The notes beneath the pieces were generated by a model. That model was not told the DNA's origin and made no database searches. It saw only the letters and a program-made list of their open reading frames with translations. The translations under genes and the position numbers were made by a program. Positions 7,393 through 17,209 of a stretch of DNA of 64,000 nt are shown here, in pieces. Source of the DNA: Aureimonas pseudogalii (GTDB taxonomy: Bacteria > Pseudomonadota > Alphaproteobacteria > Rhizobiales > Rhizobiaceae); the NCBI RefSeq assembly GCF_014196835.1, contig NZ_JACIEK010000013.1, forward strand, positions 1 through 64,000. The letters run 5' to 3'. Every line of letters starts with the position of its first letter. The stretch's first letter is position 1.

Positions 7393-7483
7393 CGATCTCC
7401 CGCTGCGTGCGCCCGCTCGCCTCCACCAGACGAACGGCCTCAGCTTCGAACTCCTTGCCGAACCGACGATGCGGCTTGCCCAT
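7370..7483 (-). pseudogene. IS3-family OrfA, N-terminal fragment
   Basis: ATG 7483 with an AAAGAGGAG ribosome site gives MGKPHRRFGKEFEAEAVRLV followed by EASGRTQREIAE, the typical helix-turn-helix start of IS3-family OrfA (IS911-like). Similarity ends after about 30 residues and the frame stops at 7370. The fragment lies 28 bases inside the terminal repeat at 7511-7536, so this is the left end of a truncated element oriented on the minus strand. Confidence 0.75.
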
Positions 7484-7510
7484 GAAATGCTCCTCTTTCC
7501 TTCAAAAGAG

Positions 7511-7536
7511 CTCTCCACTTTCGCGGGGTAAGTCCA
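7511..7536 (-). repeat. IS3-family terminal inverted repeat (left end)
   Basis: The sequence CTCTCCACTTTCGCGGGGTA plus AGTCCA differs at one base from 69-94. Read on the minus strand it begins TGGACTTACCCC and precedes orfA, so it marks the IS left end. The LysE remnant starts directly beyond it. Confidence 0.7.
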
Positions 7537-7537
7537 C

Positions 7538-7746
7538 AGGGCGTGTGCCCCGGCTGCGAGGATGACGGACAGGCGGTCGCCGCCAGCACCGCCTACGTCA
7601 AGCTACCCGCGACGACGCCTGCCACGACCACGAGAGCAGGACGTCGGCCTTGGCTTATGGCCACGCCCATGATCGCCATGTTGCTGGGTCCCAGGGCGTG
7701 CCGTCGCCAGACGGTAGGCACCGTAGACGACAAGCAATTGGTTCAC
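7538..7746 (-). pseudogene. LysE-type exporter remnant (frameshifts, TAG, truncated by IS)
   Basis: GTG 7746 starts VNQLLVVYGAYRLATARPG. After one surplus base the frame continues GPSNMAIMGVAISQGRRPAL and VVVAGVVAGSLT, then TAG at 7593-7595 where LysE proteins carry Trp (GSLTW), then AVLAAT, and after a one-base loss GLSVILAAGAHAL up to the IS end at 7537. This order (PGPSNMAI, SQGRRPAL, GSLTW) is diagnostic of LysE/RhtB amino-acid exporters. Only the first third remains, with three separate lesions, so it is dead. Confidence 0.65.
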
Positions 7747-7804
7747 GACATCGGCCGTTGAGATCACCTGCGGATAGATAGGTCCTGACGAGGAACGGGC
7801 AGAG

Positions 7805-8323
7805 TTAGAGGTTCCGGCGCATAACGGAGTTGAGGTAGCGCTGATCCTCGATTTCGTAATTCGTCTCGCCAGCCTTCTGGAAGGCCTGACGCTCGTAGAA
7901 GGCGACCGCACCATGGTTCTCTGCGTTCACAGCGAGCCAGACGCCGGCATGCCCGCTGGACCGGGCATGTACCAGACCCGCTTGAAGAAGGGCGACCCCC
8001 TTGCCGCTCCCTTGATGACGTGGCTGAACGTAGAGGGTCGAAATCTCCACGTTCGAACAGCCTGCCACGGGTGCCGACGCTTCCACCACCAGTTCGATCA
8101 TGCCGTCGATGCCCACGACATTCTGCGACACGAGAATGGTGCGTCGCGGGTCTGCCAGGCGATCGCGAAGGCGATCGATGGTGAACTCGTTGAGCGCATG
8201 GTCGGCGAAGAAGCCGTTGATGCCCTCCCGGATGTAGGTCGCCAGTCACACCTCGATCGACAGAGCAGCCAAGCTGGATGCATCGGACACCGTGGCGTCC
8301 CGGATCATTATCTTCACAGCCAT
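7805..8323 (-). pseudogene. GNAT acetyltransferase with one in-frame TGA
   Basis: ATG 8323 reads MAVKIMIRDATVSDASSLAA and LSIEV, then TGA at codon 26 (8246-8248), then LATYIREGINGF to the end at 7805. The frame is otherwise whole at 172 codons. The acetyl-CoA loop QPRHQGSGKGVALLQAGL and the C-terminal NHGAVAFYERQAFQKAGE are normal for the family. Family members have Trp at the affected position (EVWxATY), so a single TGG to TGA change has broken it. A shorter product from an internal ATG (8131) would lack the first strands. Confidence 0.65.
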
Positions 8324-8621
8324 GCTTCCTGAACGCCTGCTTCTCGTCATGACCCTGTAGGTTGATGCCTACCTATCAACTAAGGAACAGAAAGCCGTCG
8401 CCGCGAGAACCCTCAACGACTCAGCCCGGTCGAATACCGCTCGAAGACGTCGCCAACAAAACCAGCATGCATTAGAGTTGAACCGGGCCACCGAATAAGG
8501 TCAGGCCACAGCGGCGGCACCAGAGCATGCGGAGGATGATGACGTTGGGTGTAGTATTGGCCGGCGAACGCCAAAATCCTGCCTGGGTCGCCGTCTTCAG
8601 ACGAGCAAGGTTTCACCGCGT
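8324..8621. other. Intergenic stretch with overlapping small dyads
   Basis: No gene is seen. At 8358-8380 two small overlapping inverted repeats occur (GTAGG/CCTAC at 8358-8362 and 8368-8372, GTTGAT/ATCAAC at 8361-8366 and 8375-8380), about 35-60 bases upstream of the GNAT pseudogene start, possibly a relic of its control region. Nothing else is recognised. Confidence 0.35.
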
Positions 8622-9680
8622 TCAGTCTTTTGCAATAGGCCCGTAGTAGCTTGCCATTTGGATCGGTAGAATCCGGTCTTCGGCGGTCTCTTCCGCTGTG
8701 ACGCACTTCAACGAGGATACGATCTCCTCGCCATAATTGGCATAGGGGATCTGAATCGAGCAGAGCCAAGGTGCGATCCAGGCATTGAGCGGGCTGCCGT
8801 CGATGCTGATCAGTGAACAGGCCTCAGGAATTTCGATCCCGCGCTCTCGTGCCCTACGGTGAACGCCGTAGGCAATCTGATCGCTGAGGCAGAAGAGCGC
8901 GTCATGCACCGGACCAGCTTCGAAGATGCGATGGGCCGCATCGTAGCCGACGTCGAGATGTGAAGTGCCCTCACCCATTTCGTGGCGAACCGTACGCGGA
9001 TCTACGCCGAGTTCGGCAAGACGATCGGCGAAGCCTGCGACGCGCGCCTTCGCCGCTGGAGAAGAATGGACTGGCAACACGACGCCAAGTCTTTGCCTCT
9101 TATCAGAGACAAAGCATTCGGCGACAGCCGCGCCAGCAGCCCTGTCGTCGATGCCGACGAAGGCGCCAACACCGTGGGGTGAGCGGCGTGTCACGAAGAC
9201 CAATGGCGCGCGTTCGTGACAGAGCTTGGAGAGGACCCTGCTCGGCACGGCTGCCACCAACACGAACCCACATACCAACTGCGAGCGCATCGCCTCAAGA
9301 TATTCGTCCTGAAGATCGGCCCGGTCGTGCGTATCGCAAAGAATCATTACGTAGCCGGCATTGCGCAGCGCCGCTTCCGTGGATGATGCGATCGTCGCCA
9401 TCACCGGATTGTCGAGATTGGCGACCAGCATGGCGACGACCTGCGACTGGCGCGTGCGCAGCGCCCGGCCGACGGAATTGGGCCGGTAGCCGACCTCCTC
9501 GACGGCCCGAAGCACGCGCGCCACGGTTTCGGGCGAGGCGCGCCGCGTCTCGCCGTTGACGATGCGCGAGACCGTGGAAACGGAGACGCCGGCACGCTCG
9601 GCCACGGTTGCCAGGGATATGTCCAGAATCGCCGTCCATTCCAAATCGAGGGCCTGTTGGTAAGGGCACGGTTGTTTCAT
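8622..9680 (-). CDS. LacI-family repressor of the sugar operon
   Basis: A 352-residue regulator. ATG 9680 is chosen over the upstream in-frame start at 9731 because GGGAGG precedes it and the longer version would run into the operator. The N-terminal helix-turn-helix reads ISLATVAERAGVSVSTVSRI (about residues 20-40) and the hinge RPNSVGRALRT follows. The periplasmic-binding-like sensor domain starts at QVVAMLVANLDNPVMA and contains the late motif SLISIDGSPLNAW. It is divergent from the transport operon, with a perfect palindrome between them, so local repression relieved by the imported glycoside or a derivative is expected. Confidence 0.9.
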   Translation of the reverse strand: MKQPCPYQQALDLEWTAILDISLATVAERAGVSVSTVSRIVNGETRRASPETVARVLRAVEEVGYRPNSVGRALRTRQSQVVAMLVANLDNPVMATIASSTEAALRNAGYVMILCDTHDRADLQDEYLEAMRSQLVCGFVLVAAVPSRVLSKLCHERAPLVFVTRRSPHGVGAFVGIDDRAAGAAVAECFVSDKRQRLGVVLPVHSSPAAKARVAGFADRLAELGVDPRTVRHEMGEGTSHLDVGYDAAHRIFEAGPVHDALFCLSDQIAYGVHRRARERGIEIPEACSLISIDGSPLNAWIAPWLCSIQIPYANYGEEIVSSLKCVTAEETAEDRILPIQMASYYGPIAKD

Positions 9681-9724
9681 CGCCCTCCCATCTTGTCGAG
9701 GCCGAAAGATAGTCGTTGACTTGC

Positions 9725-9742
9725 TTGGCAAACGTTTGCCAA
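9725..9742. promoter_or_regulatory. LacI-family operator, 18-bp perfect palindrome
   Basis: TTGGCAAACGTTTGCCAA is perfectly self-complementary with the central CG typical of LacI/GalR operators. It lies 45 bases from the repressor start and 117 bases before the binding-protein start. TTGACT at 9716-9721 is a plausible -35 box just before it and AT-rich sequence follows, so a bound repressor would block the operon promoter. Confidence 0.85.
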
Positions 9743-9858
9743 AATATTTTCAGGACGAACCAAGACGCCAACGACAAGTGTTGCGACCGCCTGCACGGTG
9801 CGGCCCGGCGCGACCAGACACCGCGGCCAACGCGGGTCATCGGGAGGAGATCGAACCC

Positions 9859-11139
9859 ATGCGTGTTTTCACGCCGCTTCTGCTTGCGCTCATGACGACC
9901 ACGACGGGGGTGGCCTGCGTCCAGGCGGCCGACACCACGGTTCGGATGACTTGGTACTCGGACGGCAACGAAGGCCAGGTCATGGCCGACCTGCTGTCAC
10001 GCTTCGAGGCGGCCAATCCCGATATCGACGTCGTCCTCGACGAGGTGCCGTTCAAGGCGATCAACGAGACCCTGCCGGTGCAGCTGGCCTCCGGTCAGGG
10101 GCCGGACATCGCGCGTGTCGTCGACATGGGCGGCCTCTCCCGCTTCGCCCTCGACCTGCGGCCCTATCTCAACGACGCGGCCTATTGGGAGGCCAATTTC
10201 GGGCCCTTCCTCGAATGGATGCGCCCGGCCGGGGACACGCAGTCGATCCCGGGCTTCATGACCCAGCTCACCGTCACCGGCGCCTACGTCAACAAGACCC
10301 TGTTCGAGCAGGCCGGCATCGCGATGCCCGGCGACAAGGCGACCTGGGAGGATTGGGCGACGGCCGCGAGTGCCGTGGCCAAGGCCGCCGAGGTGCCCTT
10401 CCCCATCGCGCTCGACCGCTCGGGCCACCGCTTCTACGGCCTCGCCCTGTCGCAGGGGACAGAGGTCTTCGACGCCGCCGGCGCGCCCGTGGTGGTGGAC
10501 GACGGCTTCAAGCGCGCGGCCCAGCTCGTCTACGACTGGCACCAGTCGGGCGTGATGTCGAAGGAGCTCTGGGGCTCGGTCGCGGGCACCGCCTATCGCG
10601 GCGCCAACGAGGAGTTCAAGAACGCGCAGGTCGTCCTCTACCTCTCGGGCTCCTGGCAGGCCAACCAGTTCGACAAGACGATCGGCGACGCCTTCGACTG
10701 GGTCGCCGTGCCCAACCCCTGCGGCGTCGGCGGCTGCTCGAGCATGCCGGGCGGCGCGGGGCTCGTCGCCTTCAAGTCGACCAAGAACCCGGAAGCCGTG
10801 GCGCGGGTCATGGACTATCTCGCCAGCGAACCGGTGCTGGCCGAGTTCTATTCGCGTTCGCTCTTCGTGCCCGGCCATCTCGGACTGGCCCAGAAGGGGG
10901 TCGAGTATCCGAGCGCCGGGCCGCAGGCCGCAGCCGCCCTCAAGGTCTTCACCGCGAGCGCCAGCGCGATCGCGCCGCTCGCCTACAAGGTGCAGGGCTA
11001 CACCAACAGCCGCATCGTCTTCAACGCGGTGATCAGCCGGCTGGGTCAGGCCATTTCGGGCGAGACGAGCTTGGAGGATGCCTATGGGCGGATCCCGACC
11101 GAGGTCGCCCAGCAGATCGCCGAACGCAACAAGAAGTAA
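9859..11139 (+). CDS. ABC transporter sugar-binding protein
   Basis: A 426-residue periplasmic binding protein. ATG 9859 follows GGGAGGAG. The first 23 residues (MRVFTPLLLALMTTTT, then GVACVQA) are a signal peptide. The mature part has the family-1 extracellular solute-binding pattern: VRMTWYSDGNEGQ, FEAANPDIDVVLDEVPF, QLASGQGPDIARV, and GGAGLVAFKSTKNPEAVARV toward the end. It should bind an oligosaccharide or alpha-glycoside and deliver it to the two permeases downstream. It is the first gene of the operon, 12 bases before the next. Confidence 0.9.
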   Translation: MRVFTPLLLALMTTTTGVACVQAADTTVRMTWYSDGNEGQVMADLLSRFEAANPDIDVVLDEVPFKAINETLPVQLASGQGPDIARVVDMGGLSRFALDLRPYLNDAAYWEANFGPFLEWMRPAGDTQSIPGFMTQLTVTGAYVNKTLFEQAGIAMPGDKATWEDWATAASAVAKAAEVPFPIALDRSGHRFYGLALSQGTEVFDAAGAPVVVDDGFKRAAQLVYDWHQSGVMSKELWGSVAGTAYRGANEEFKNAQVVLYLSGSWQANQFDKTIGDAFDWVAVPNPCGVGGCSSMPGGAGLVAFKSTKNPEAVARVMDYLASEPVLAEFYSRSLFVPGHLGLAQKGVEYPSAGPQAAAALKVFTASASAIAPLAYKVQGYTNSRIVFNAVISRLGQAISGETSLEDAYGRIPTEVAQQIAERNKK

Positions 11140-11151
11140 GGCGGGACCCCG

Positions 11152-12186
<1,035 letters not shown>

Positions 12187-12187
12187 C

Positions 12188-13252
12188 ATGGCTGCGGGAA
12201 AGCTTCGCACCCTCCTTACCTCGCGCCGCGGCGGCGCCGGTGCGCCGATGCACTGGACCGACGTCGCGGCCTACGCCTATCTCGCACTCGGCGTGGTGCT
12301 GATGTTCGGGCCGGTGGCCTGGCTCGTGCTCTCGTCCTTCAAGACGCAGAGCGCGCTCCTGGAATTTCCGCCCTCGCTGCTGCCCACGGCGCAGGTCGAG
12401 GTGAGCGTCGCCGGCCAGCCCAATCCGCTCCCGCTGTTTCGGGTGCGCATGCCCGACGGCACCAGCCGCGAGCTCGTGCAGATCCGACGCGTCGGCCTCG
12501 TCGCGCAGATGGCCGACCCCGCCGATCCCACCCAGATCGTCCGTGTGCCCGTCGCCGAGCGCGAGCCGGTGCGGCGCACCGCCTTCGCGGTGTCGAACTA
12601 CACCGAGCCGCTCGAGCGCTTCGCGTTCCTGCGCTACCTCTCCAACTCGCTGTTCGTCACCGTGGTGGCGACGGTCCTGACGCTGATCGTCAATTCGATG
12701 GCCGCCTATGCGCTGGCGGTCTACGAATTTCGCGGCAAGAACGCAGCCATGCTGGCGGTGATCGGCACCTTGATGATCCCGATCACCATCATCCTGGTGC
12801 CGGTCTATCTCGTGGTCACCCAGCTTGGGCTCGTCAACTCGCTCTGGGCGGTGATCCTGCCGGGCGCGGCGACGCCGACGGGCGTGTTTCTCCTGCGCCA
12901 GTACATGCTGACCCTACCGAAGGACCTGATCGAGGCGGCGCGCATGGACAAGGCCTCGGAATGGCAAATCTACCGGCGCATCGTCCTGCCGCTGTCGCTG
13001 CCGGCGCTGGCGGTGCTTGCGATCTTCTCGATCATGTGGCGCTGGAACGAGTTCCTCTGGCCGCTGGCGGTGCTGACCAAGACCGAGTCCTACACGCTGC
13101 AGATCGGCCTCGCCGCCTTCCAGGGCGAGCTGCAGACCCAGTGGCACTATCTCCTGGCGATGACCGTCGTCACGCTCGTTCCCGTTTCCCTCGTCTTCGT
13201 CTTCCTCCAGCGCTTCATCACCACGGGCATCGGCTCGACGGGCATGAAGTGA
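12188..13252 (+). CDS. ABC sugar transporter permease (MalG-like) with periplasmic insertion
   Basis: A 354-residue permease, longer than typical MalG-type proteins (about 280-300). After the first membrane segment there is an insertion of roughly 90 polar residues (including VAGQPNPLPLFRVRMPDGTS) before the second segment at YLSNSLFVTVVATVLTLIVN. The EAA loop LIEAARMDKASEWQIYRRIV is normal. Long loops of this kind occur in AglG-like permeases and may contact the binding protein. The start at 12188 follows the preceding stop by one base, so coupling is likely. Confidence 0.9.
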   Translation: MAAGKLRTLLTSRRGGAGAPMHWTDVAAYAYLALGVVLMFGPVAWLVLSSFKTQSALLEFPPSLLPTAQVEVSVAGQPNPLPLFRVRMPDGTSRELVQIRRVGLVAQMADPADPTQIVRVPVAEREPVRRTAFAVSNYTEPLERFAFLRYLSNSLFVTVVATVLTLIVNSMAAYALAVYEFRGKNAAMLAVIGTLMIPITIILVPVYLVVTQLGLVNSLWAVILPGAATPTGVFLLRQYMLTLPKDLIEAARMDKASEWQIYRRIVLPLSLPALAVLAIFSIMWRWNEFLWPLAVLTKTESYTLQIGLAAFQGELQTQWHYLLAMTVVTLVPVSLVFVFLQRFITTGIGSTGMK

Positions 13253-13270
13253 GCGACCGGACCCCACCCC

Positions 13271-14356
13271 ATGGCTGACCTGAAGATCATCGGTGCCCGA
13301 AAGTCGTTCGGCGCGGTCGACGTGCTGCACGGCATCGACCTCGACGTGAAGGACGGCGAGTTCGTCGTCTTCGTCGGACCCTCCGGCTGCGGAAAGTCGA
13401 CGCTGCTGCGCGTCATCGCCGGGCTGGAGCCGGTCTCGGCGGGCGAGATCGAGATCGATGGCGTGCGCGTCACCGACCGGCCCGCCTCCGAACGCGGGCT
13501 CGCCATGGTGTTCCAGTCCTACGCGCTCTATCCCCACATGAGCGTGCGCGAGAACATGGGCTTTGCCTTGGAGAACATGGGGCTGCCCAAGGCCGAGATC
13601 ACCTCCCGCGTGGACCGGGCGGCCGCCATGCTGCGCCTCACGGACTATCTCGATCGCAAGCCCAAGGCCCTGTCGGGCGGGCAACGGCAGCGCGTGGCGA
13701 TCGGCCGCTCGATCGTGCGCGATCCCAAGATCTTCCTGTTCGACGAGCCGCTGTCCAATCTCGACGCCGAACTGCGCGTCGCCACCCGCAAGGAACTCGC
13801 CGCCCTCCACGCCGAGATCGGCGGCACGATGATCTACGTGACCCACGACCAGGTGGAGGCGATGACGCTCGCCGACCGGATCGTGGTGTTGCGCGCCGGG
13901 CGCATCGAGCAGGTCGGCACGCCGCTCGATCTCTACAACCGGCCCGCCAACGTCTTCGTGGCCGGCTTCATCGGTTCGCCGCAGATGAACCTTTTGCCCG
14001 CCACCGTGCGCGCCACCGGCGCCGCGCTCCGCCTCGATGTCGGCGGCACGCCGATCGAACTGCCCGCCGCCCTCGCGCCCGGCGTCGTCGAGGGCGCACG
14101 CCTGACGCTCGGCATCCGTCCCGAGCACATCGCGGTCGATCCCTCCGGCGGCGGCGACCTCTCGCTCCATGTCGATCTCGTCGAGCAGCTCGGCGGCGAG
14201 ACCTTCTTCTACGCCACCGCGCCCGGCCTGCCGCAGATGACGCTGCGCCTCGACGGGCAGGCCGCCATCCGCCGCGGTGACGCGGCCTCGATCCGCTTCG
14301 AGCCCCGGCACATCCATCTGTTCAACGAGGACGGCGCGGCCTTCGCCCGTCCCTGA
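13271..14356 (+). CDS. ABC sugar transporter ATPase (MalK/UgpC type)
   Basis: A 361-residue ATPase with Walker A GPSGCGKST (about residues 36-44), Q-loop VFQSYALYPHM, signature LSGGQRQRVAIGR, Walker B IFLFDEPLSNLD and H-loop YVTHDQVEA. A C-terminal TOBE-type regulatory domain contains GIRPEHIAV. It energises the two permeases upstream. All catalytic motifs are intact. Confidence 0.93.
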   Translation: MADLKIIGARKSFGAVDVLHGIDLDVKDGEFVVFVGPSGCGKSTLLRVIAGLEPVSAGEIEIDGVRVTDRPASERGLAMVFQSYALYPHMSVRENMGFALENMGLPKAEITSRVDRAAAMLRLTDYLDRKPKALSGGQRQRVAIGRSIVRDPKIFLFDEPLSNLDAELRVATRKELAALHAEIGGTMIYVTHDQVEAMTLADRIVVLRAGRIEQVGTPLDLYNRPANVFVAGFIGSPQMNLLPATVRATGAALRLDVGGTPIELPAALAPGVVEGARLTLGIRPEHIAVDPSGGGDLSLHVDLVEQLGGETFFYATAPGLPQMTLRLDGQAAIRRGDAASIRFEPRHIHLFNEDGAAFARP

Positions 14357-14374
14357 TCCACCGGAGATCTCCCG

Positions 14375-16702
14375 ATGAAAGCCCTGACCCACGGTCGCCT
14401 GCGCGGCCGAGACGGCGACGCCTTGCTCTTCGATCTCGGCACCGGCGGCGAGCCGATGGCGACGCTGCGTGTCGCCATCCTGGAAGACGATATCGGCCGC
14501 GTGACGCTGAAGCGTCCGGACGGCTACCGGCTGGACCGGGGCTGGCAGATCGCGCCGGGCGGGCTGGAGCCGAGCTTCGAAGGCCGGGCGCGCGACGACG
14601 AGACCGGTTTTGCCCATCCCGCGACGCAGATCGAGGAGGGCGAGGGCGTCGTCACGCTGCGCAGCGCCGGGCTCAGCGCCGAGGTGCGTCTGCATCCGTT
14701 CGGCATCGACTGGCGCCGGGCCGGCGAGGACACGCCCTTCCTGCGCGACCGCCCGACGCAGGCCTATCTCCTGTCGCGCAAGACCGGCGCGCTCACCCAC
14801 GCCATGGCGCGATCTAAGGACGATCGTCACTACGGGCTCGGCGACAAGGCTGGCCCGCTCGACCGCACCGGGCGCCGCTTCGCCATCGACGCAGTGGACC
14901 CCTGCGGCTTCGACGCCGAGCTGTCCGATCCGCTCTACAAGATGCTGCCGTTCTTCATCGTCGACGGCGCCGCAGGCGCGCACGGCATCTTCTACGACAA
15001 CCTCGCCAAGGCCGTCGTCGATCTCGGCTGCACCGTCGACAACTATCACAACCTCTTCCGCTTCTACGCGGCCGAGGACGGCGATCTCGACTACTACGTC
15101 CTTGCCGGACCGACGGTGCCCGCGGTGACGCGGCGTTTCTCCTGGCTGACGGGCGGGCAGGCCTTCGCACCGCGCTGGTCGCTCGGCTTCGGCATGACGA
15201 CGATGACGATCGCCGACGCGCCCGACGCGGACGCCCGCATCTCGGCCTTCATCGAGGATTGCCGCCGGCACCGCATCCGCTGCGACAGCTTCCATTTCGG
15301 CTCGGGCTACACCTCGATCAACGGTCGCCGCTACGCCTTCAACTGGAACCGCGACAAGTTCCCCGACCCCGCCGCCACCATGCAGCGGCTGAAGGAGGCC
15401 GGCATGCAGCCGGTCACGAACCTCAAGCCCTGCCTGCTCGACGACCATCCGCGGCTTCACGAGGTGCAGGCGGCGGGCGGGCTAGTCATGGACGGCGATA
15501 CCGGGACGCCGGCGATCGCGCAGTTCTGGGACGGGCTCGGCTTCCACCTCGACTTCACCAGCCCCGGCGGACGGGCCTGGTGGGCGAACGGGCTGCGGAC
15601 CGCGCTGCTCGACTATGGCGTCGCCTCGATCTGGAACGACAACAACGAATACGAGATCTGGGACGAGGACGCCGTCTGCGAGGGCGACGGGCGGCCCTTC
15701 CCGCAGAGCCTCGCCCGCCCGGCGCAGGCGCTGCTGATGAACAAGCTGGCCTTCGAGACGCAGAGAGCGCACGCGCCGGACAAGCGCCCCTACGTCATCA
15801 CGCGGGGCGGCGGCGCGGGGATCTCGCGCTATGGCCAGACCTGGACGGGCGACAACGAGACCGCTTGGAAGACCCTGCGCTACAACCTCGCCCAAGGGCT
15901 GAACATGAGCCTGTCGGGCTATTACAGCACCGGCCACGACGTCGGCGGCTTTCACGGCCCGGTGCCGACGCCGGAGCTCTTCTGCCGCTTCGTCGAGTTC
16001 TGCGCGCTCTGGCCGCGCATGGTGATGAACTCCTGGAAGGACGACGGCACGGTCAACACGCCGTGGATGCACCCGGAGGTCCTTGACGAGGTGCGTGGCG
16101 CGATCGATCTGCGCCATCGCCTGATCCCCTATCTCTACACCCAGATGTGGCAGGCCGCCAAGGACGACACGCCGCCCATCCGGCCGCTTCACTGGGACTT
16201 CTCCGAGGACGACACGGCTCGTCGAATCGACGACGCCTTCATGCTGGGACCGAACCTCCTCGTCGCGCCCGTCCTGGAAGAGGGCGCGGCGAGCCGAACG
16301 CTTTATCTTCCCCGTCACCCCGGCGGCTGGTACGATTGGCACGCTGGACATCACCATGAAGGAGGCGGTTTCGTCACCGTCGCCGCGCCGCTCGGGCACC
16401 TTCCGGTCTTCGCGCGGGCGGGTTCGATCGTGCCCATCGACGACGGCGGTGAGACGAAGATCCGCGTTTTCGCCTCGGCCGCGACCAACGGCCTCGGATA
16501 TCTCTATGTCGACGATGGGGAAACTGCGGACTGGTGTCGAAGTGGTGAGGTCGTGACCTTCCGGCTGCGACCCGAGGCGGGTGGCGCTGTGCTCGAAGCC
16601 GCGTTCTCGCAGTCTTTGAATGGGATCGTCGTCATTGCCTCTGGTGCGACACCCCTTCGACTTGCGACACCCGGCTTGGCCATGCAGGATACGGCTCGCT
16701 GA
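14375..16702 (+). CDS. Glycoside hydrolase family 31 (alpha-glucosidase type)
   Basis: A 775-residue cytoplasmic enzyme (no signal peptide). The TIM-barrel catalytic nucleophile is Asp422 in IWNDNNEYE, and the acid/base candidate is Asp493 in QTWTGDNETAW. Also present is SGYYSTGHDVGGFHG, a GH31 hallmark. It is the last gene of the operon, so it probably hydrolyses the imported alpha-glycoside inside the cell. GH31 also contains alpha-xylosidases and sulfoquinovosidases; I see no residues that decide this. A GGAG precedes ATG 14375. Confidence 0.88.
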   Translation: MKALTHGRLRGRDGDALLFDLGTGGEPMATLRVAILEDDIGRVTLKRPDGYRLDRGWQIAPGGLEPSFEGRARDDETGFAHPATQIEEGEGVVTLRSAGLSAEVRLHPFGIDWRRAGEDTPFLRDRPTQAYLLSRKTGALTHAMARSKDDRHYGLGDKAGPLDRTGRRFAIDAVDPCGFDAELSDPLYKMLPFFIVDGAAGAHGIFYDNLAKAVVDLGCTVDNYHNLFRFYAAEDGDLDYYVLAGPTVPAVTRRFSWLTGGQAFAPRWSLGFGMTTMTIADAPDADARISAFIEDCRRHRIRCDSFHFGSGYTSINGRRYAFNWNRDKFPDPAATMQRLKEAGMQPVTNLKPCLLDDHPRLHEVQAAGGLVMDGDTGTPAIAQFWDGLGFHLDFTSPGGRAWWANGLRTALLDYGVASIWNDNNEYEIWDEDAVCEGDGRPFPQSLARPAQALLMNKLAFETQRAHAPDKRPYVITRGGGAGISRYGQTWTGDNETAWKTLRYNLAQGLNMSLSGYYSTGHDVGGFHGPVPTPELFCRFVEFCALWPRMVMNSWKDDGTVNTPWMHPEVLDEVRGAIDLRHRLIPYLYTQMWQAAKDDTPPIRPLHWDFSEDDTARRIDDAFMLGPNLLVAPVLEEGAASRTLYLPRHPGGWYDWHAGHHHEGGGFVTVAAPLGHLPVFARAGSIVPIDDGGETKIRVFASAATNGLGYLYVDDGETADWCRSGEVVTFRLRPEAGGAVLEAAFSQSLNGIVVIASGATPLRLATPGLAMQDTAR

Positions 16703-16715
16703 GTCCTGCATGGCC

Positions 16716-16768
16716 AAGGTGCCGTCCGGCCGATACGATGTGCATTGGCGATGGCGGCACCTTTTATT
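16716..16768 (+). terminator. Terminator of the sugar operon
   Basis: AAGGTGCCG (16716-16724) pairs perfectly with CGGCACCTT (16755-16763), and the stem runs into TTATTTC. The loop is long (30 bases) but the T-rich tail and position 14 bases after the GH31 stop fit a rho-independent terminator. Confidence 0.55.
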
Positions 16769-16910
16769 TCTTGAGCCGGGCATTTGCTAGAACAGGCCCT
16801 GACCCAACCACTCGACCGTCTCCGAACCGGCGCTTTAAGTTCGAAAGCGGCATTCGCCCGAACTGAATCGTTGAGGGTTTTTCTCAACGACGGCTTTCTG
16901 ATCCGAGAGG

Positions 16911-17209
16911 ATGGCGAACAGGAGGTCGAAGGCTTTGTCGGTGGATCTTCGCATGCGTGTTCTGGCGGCGATCTCGGCGGGAATATCGGGCCGCCAAGCG
17001 GCGCAGCGGATTGGGGTCAGCGCCGCCAGTGCCAGCCGTTGGCGCAACCTGGAACAGGCGAAAGGGGATGTTCGTCCCAAGGCAAGGCGGCGACCGCCGT
17101 TCCGGTCAGACCGGGGGACGTGCGGGAGAGATCCTGAGGCTCGACGAGGCCAAACCCGACATCTCGATCGACGAGTTGCGGACAGCCCTAGCGGCTACAT
17201 GCTTGTCGC
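16911..17209 (+). mobile_element. IS630-family transposase, N-terminal fragment with frameshift
   Basis: ATG 16911 reads MANRRSKALSVDLRMRVLAA, then SGRQAAQRIGVSAASASRW, the helix-turn-helix of IS630 transposases. Near 17085 the sense moves to another frame (GGDRRSGQTGGRAGEILRLD, EAKPDISIDELRTALA) and homology ends near 17205, where the integrase remnant from the opposite strand begins. No DDE domain remains. Confidence 0.7.

Noticed and set aside
6118-7518. A 466-codon minus-strand frame spanning vapB and the region upstream
   Set aside because: Only its ends carry coding sense (vapB at one end, part of a frameshifted gene at the other); the middle is an Arg/Ser-rich shadow of the other frame.
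2257-8323. Idea that TGA is read as tryptophan or selenocysteine in the island
   Set aside because: TAG and TAA occur in the same role in neighbouring frames, the LysE remnant also has indels, core genes in the window use TGA as a normal stop, and no selenocysteine hairpin is evident.
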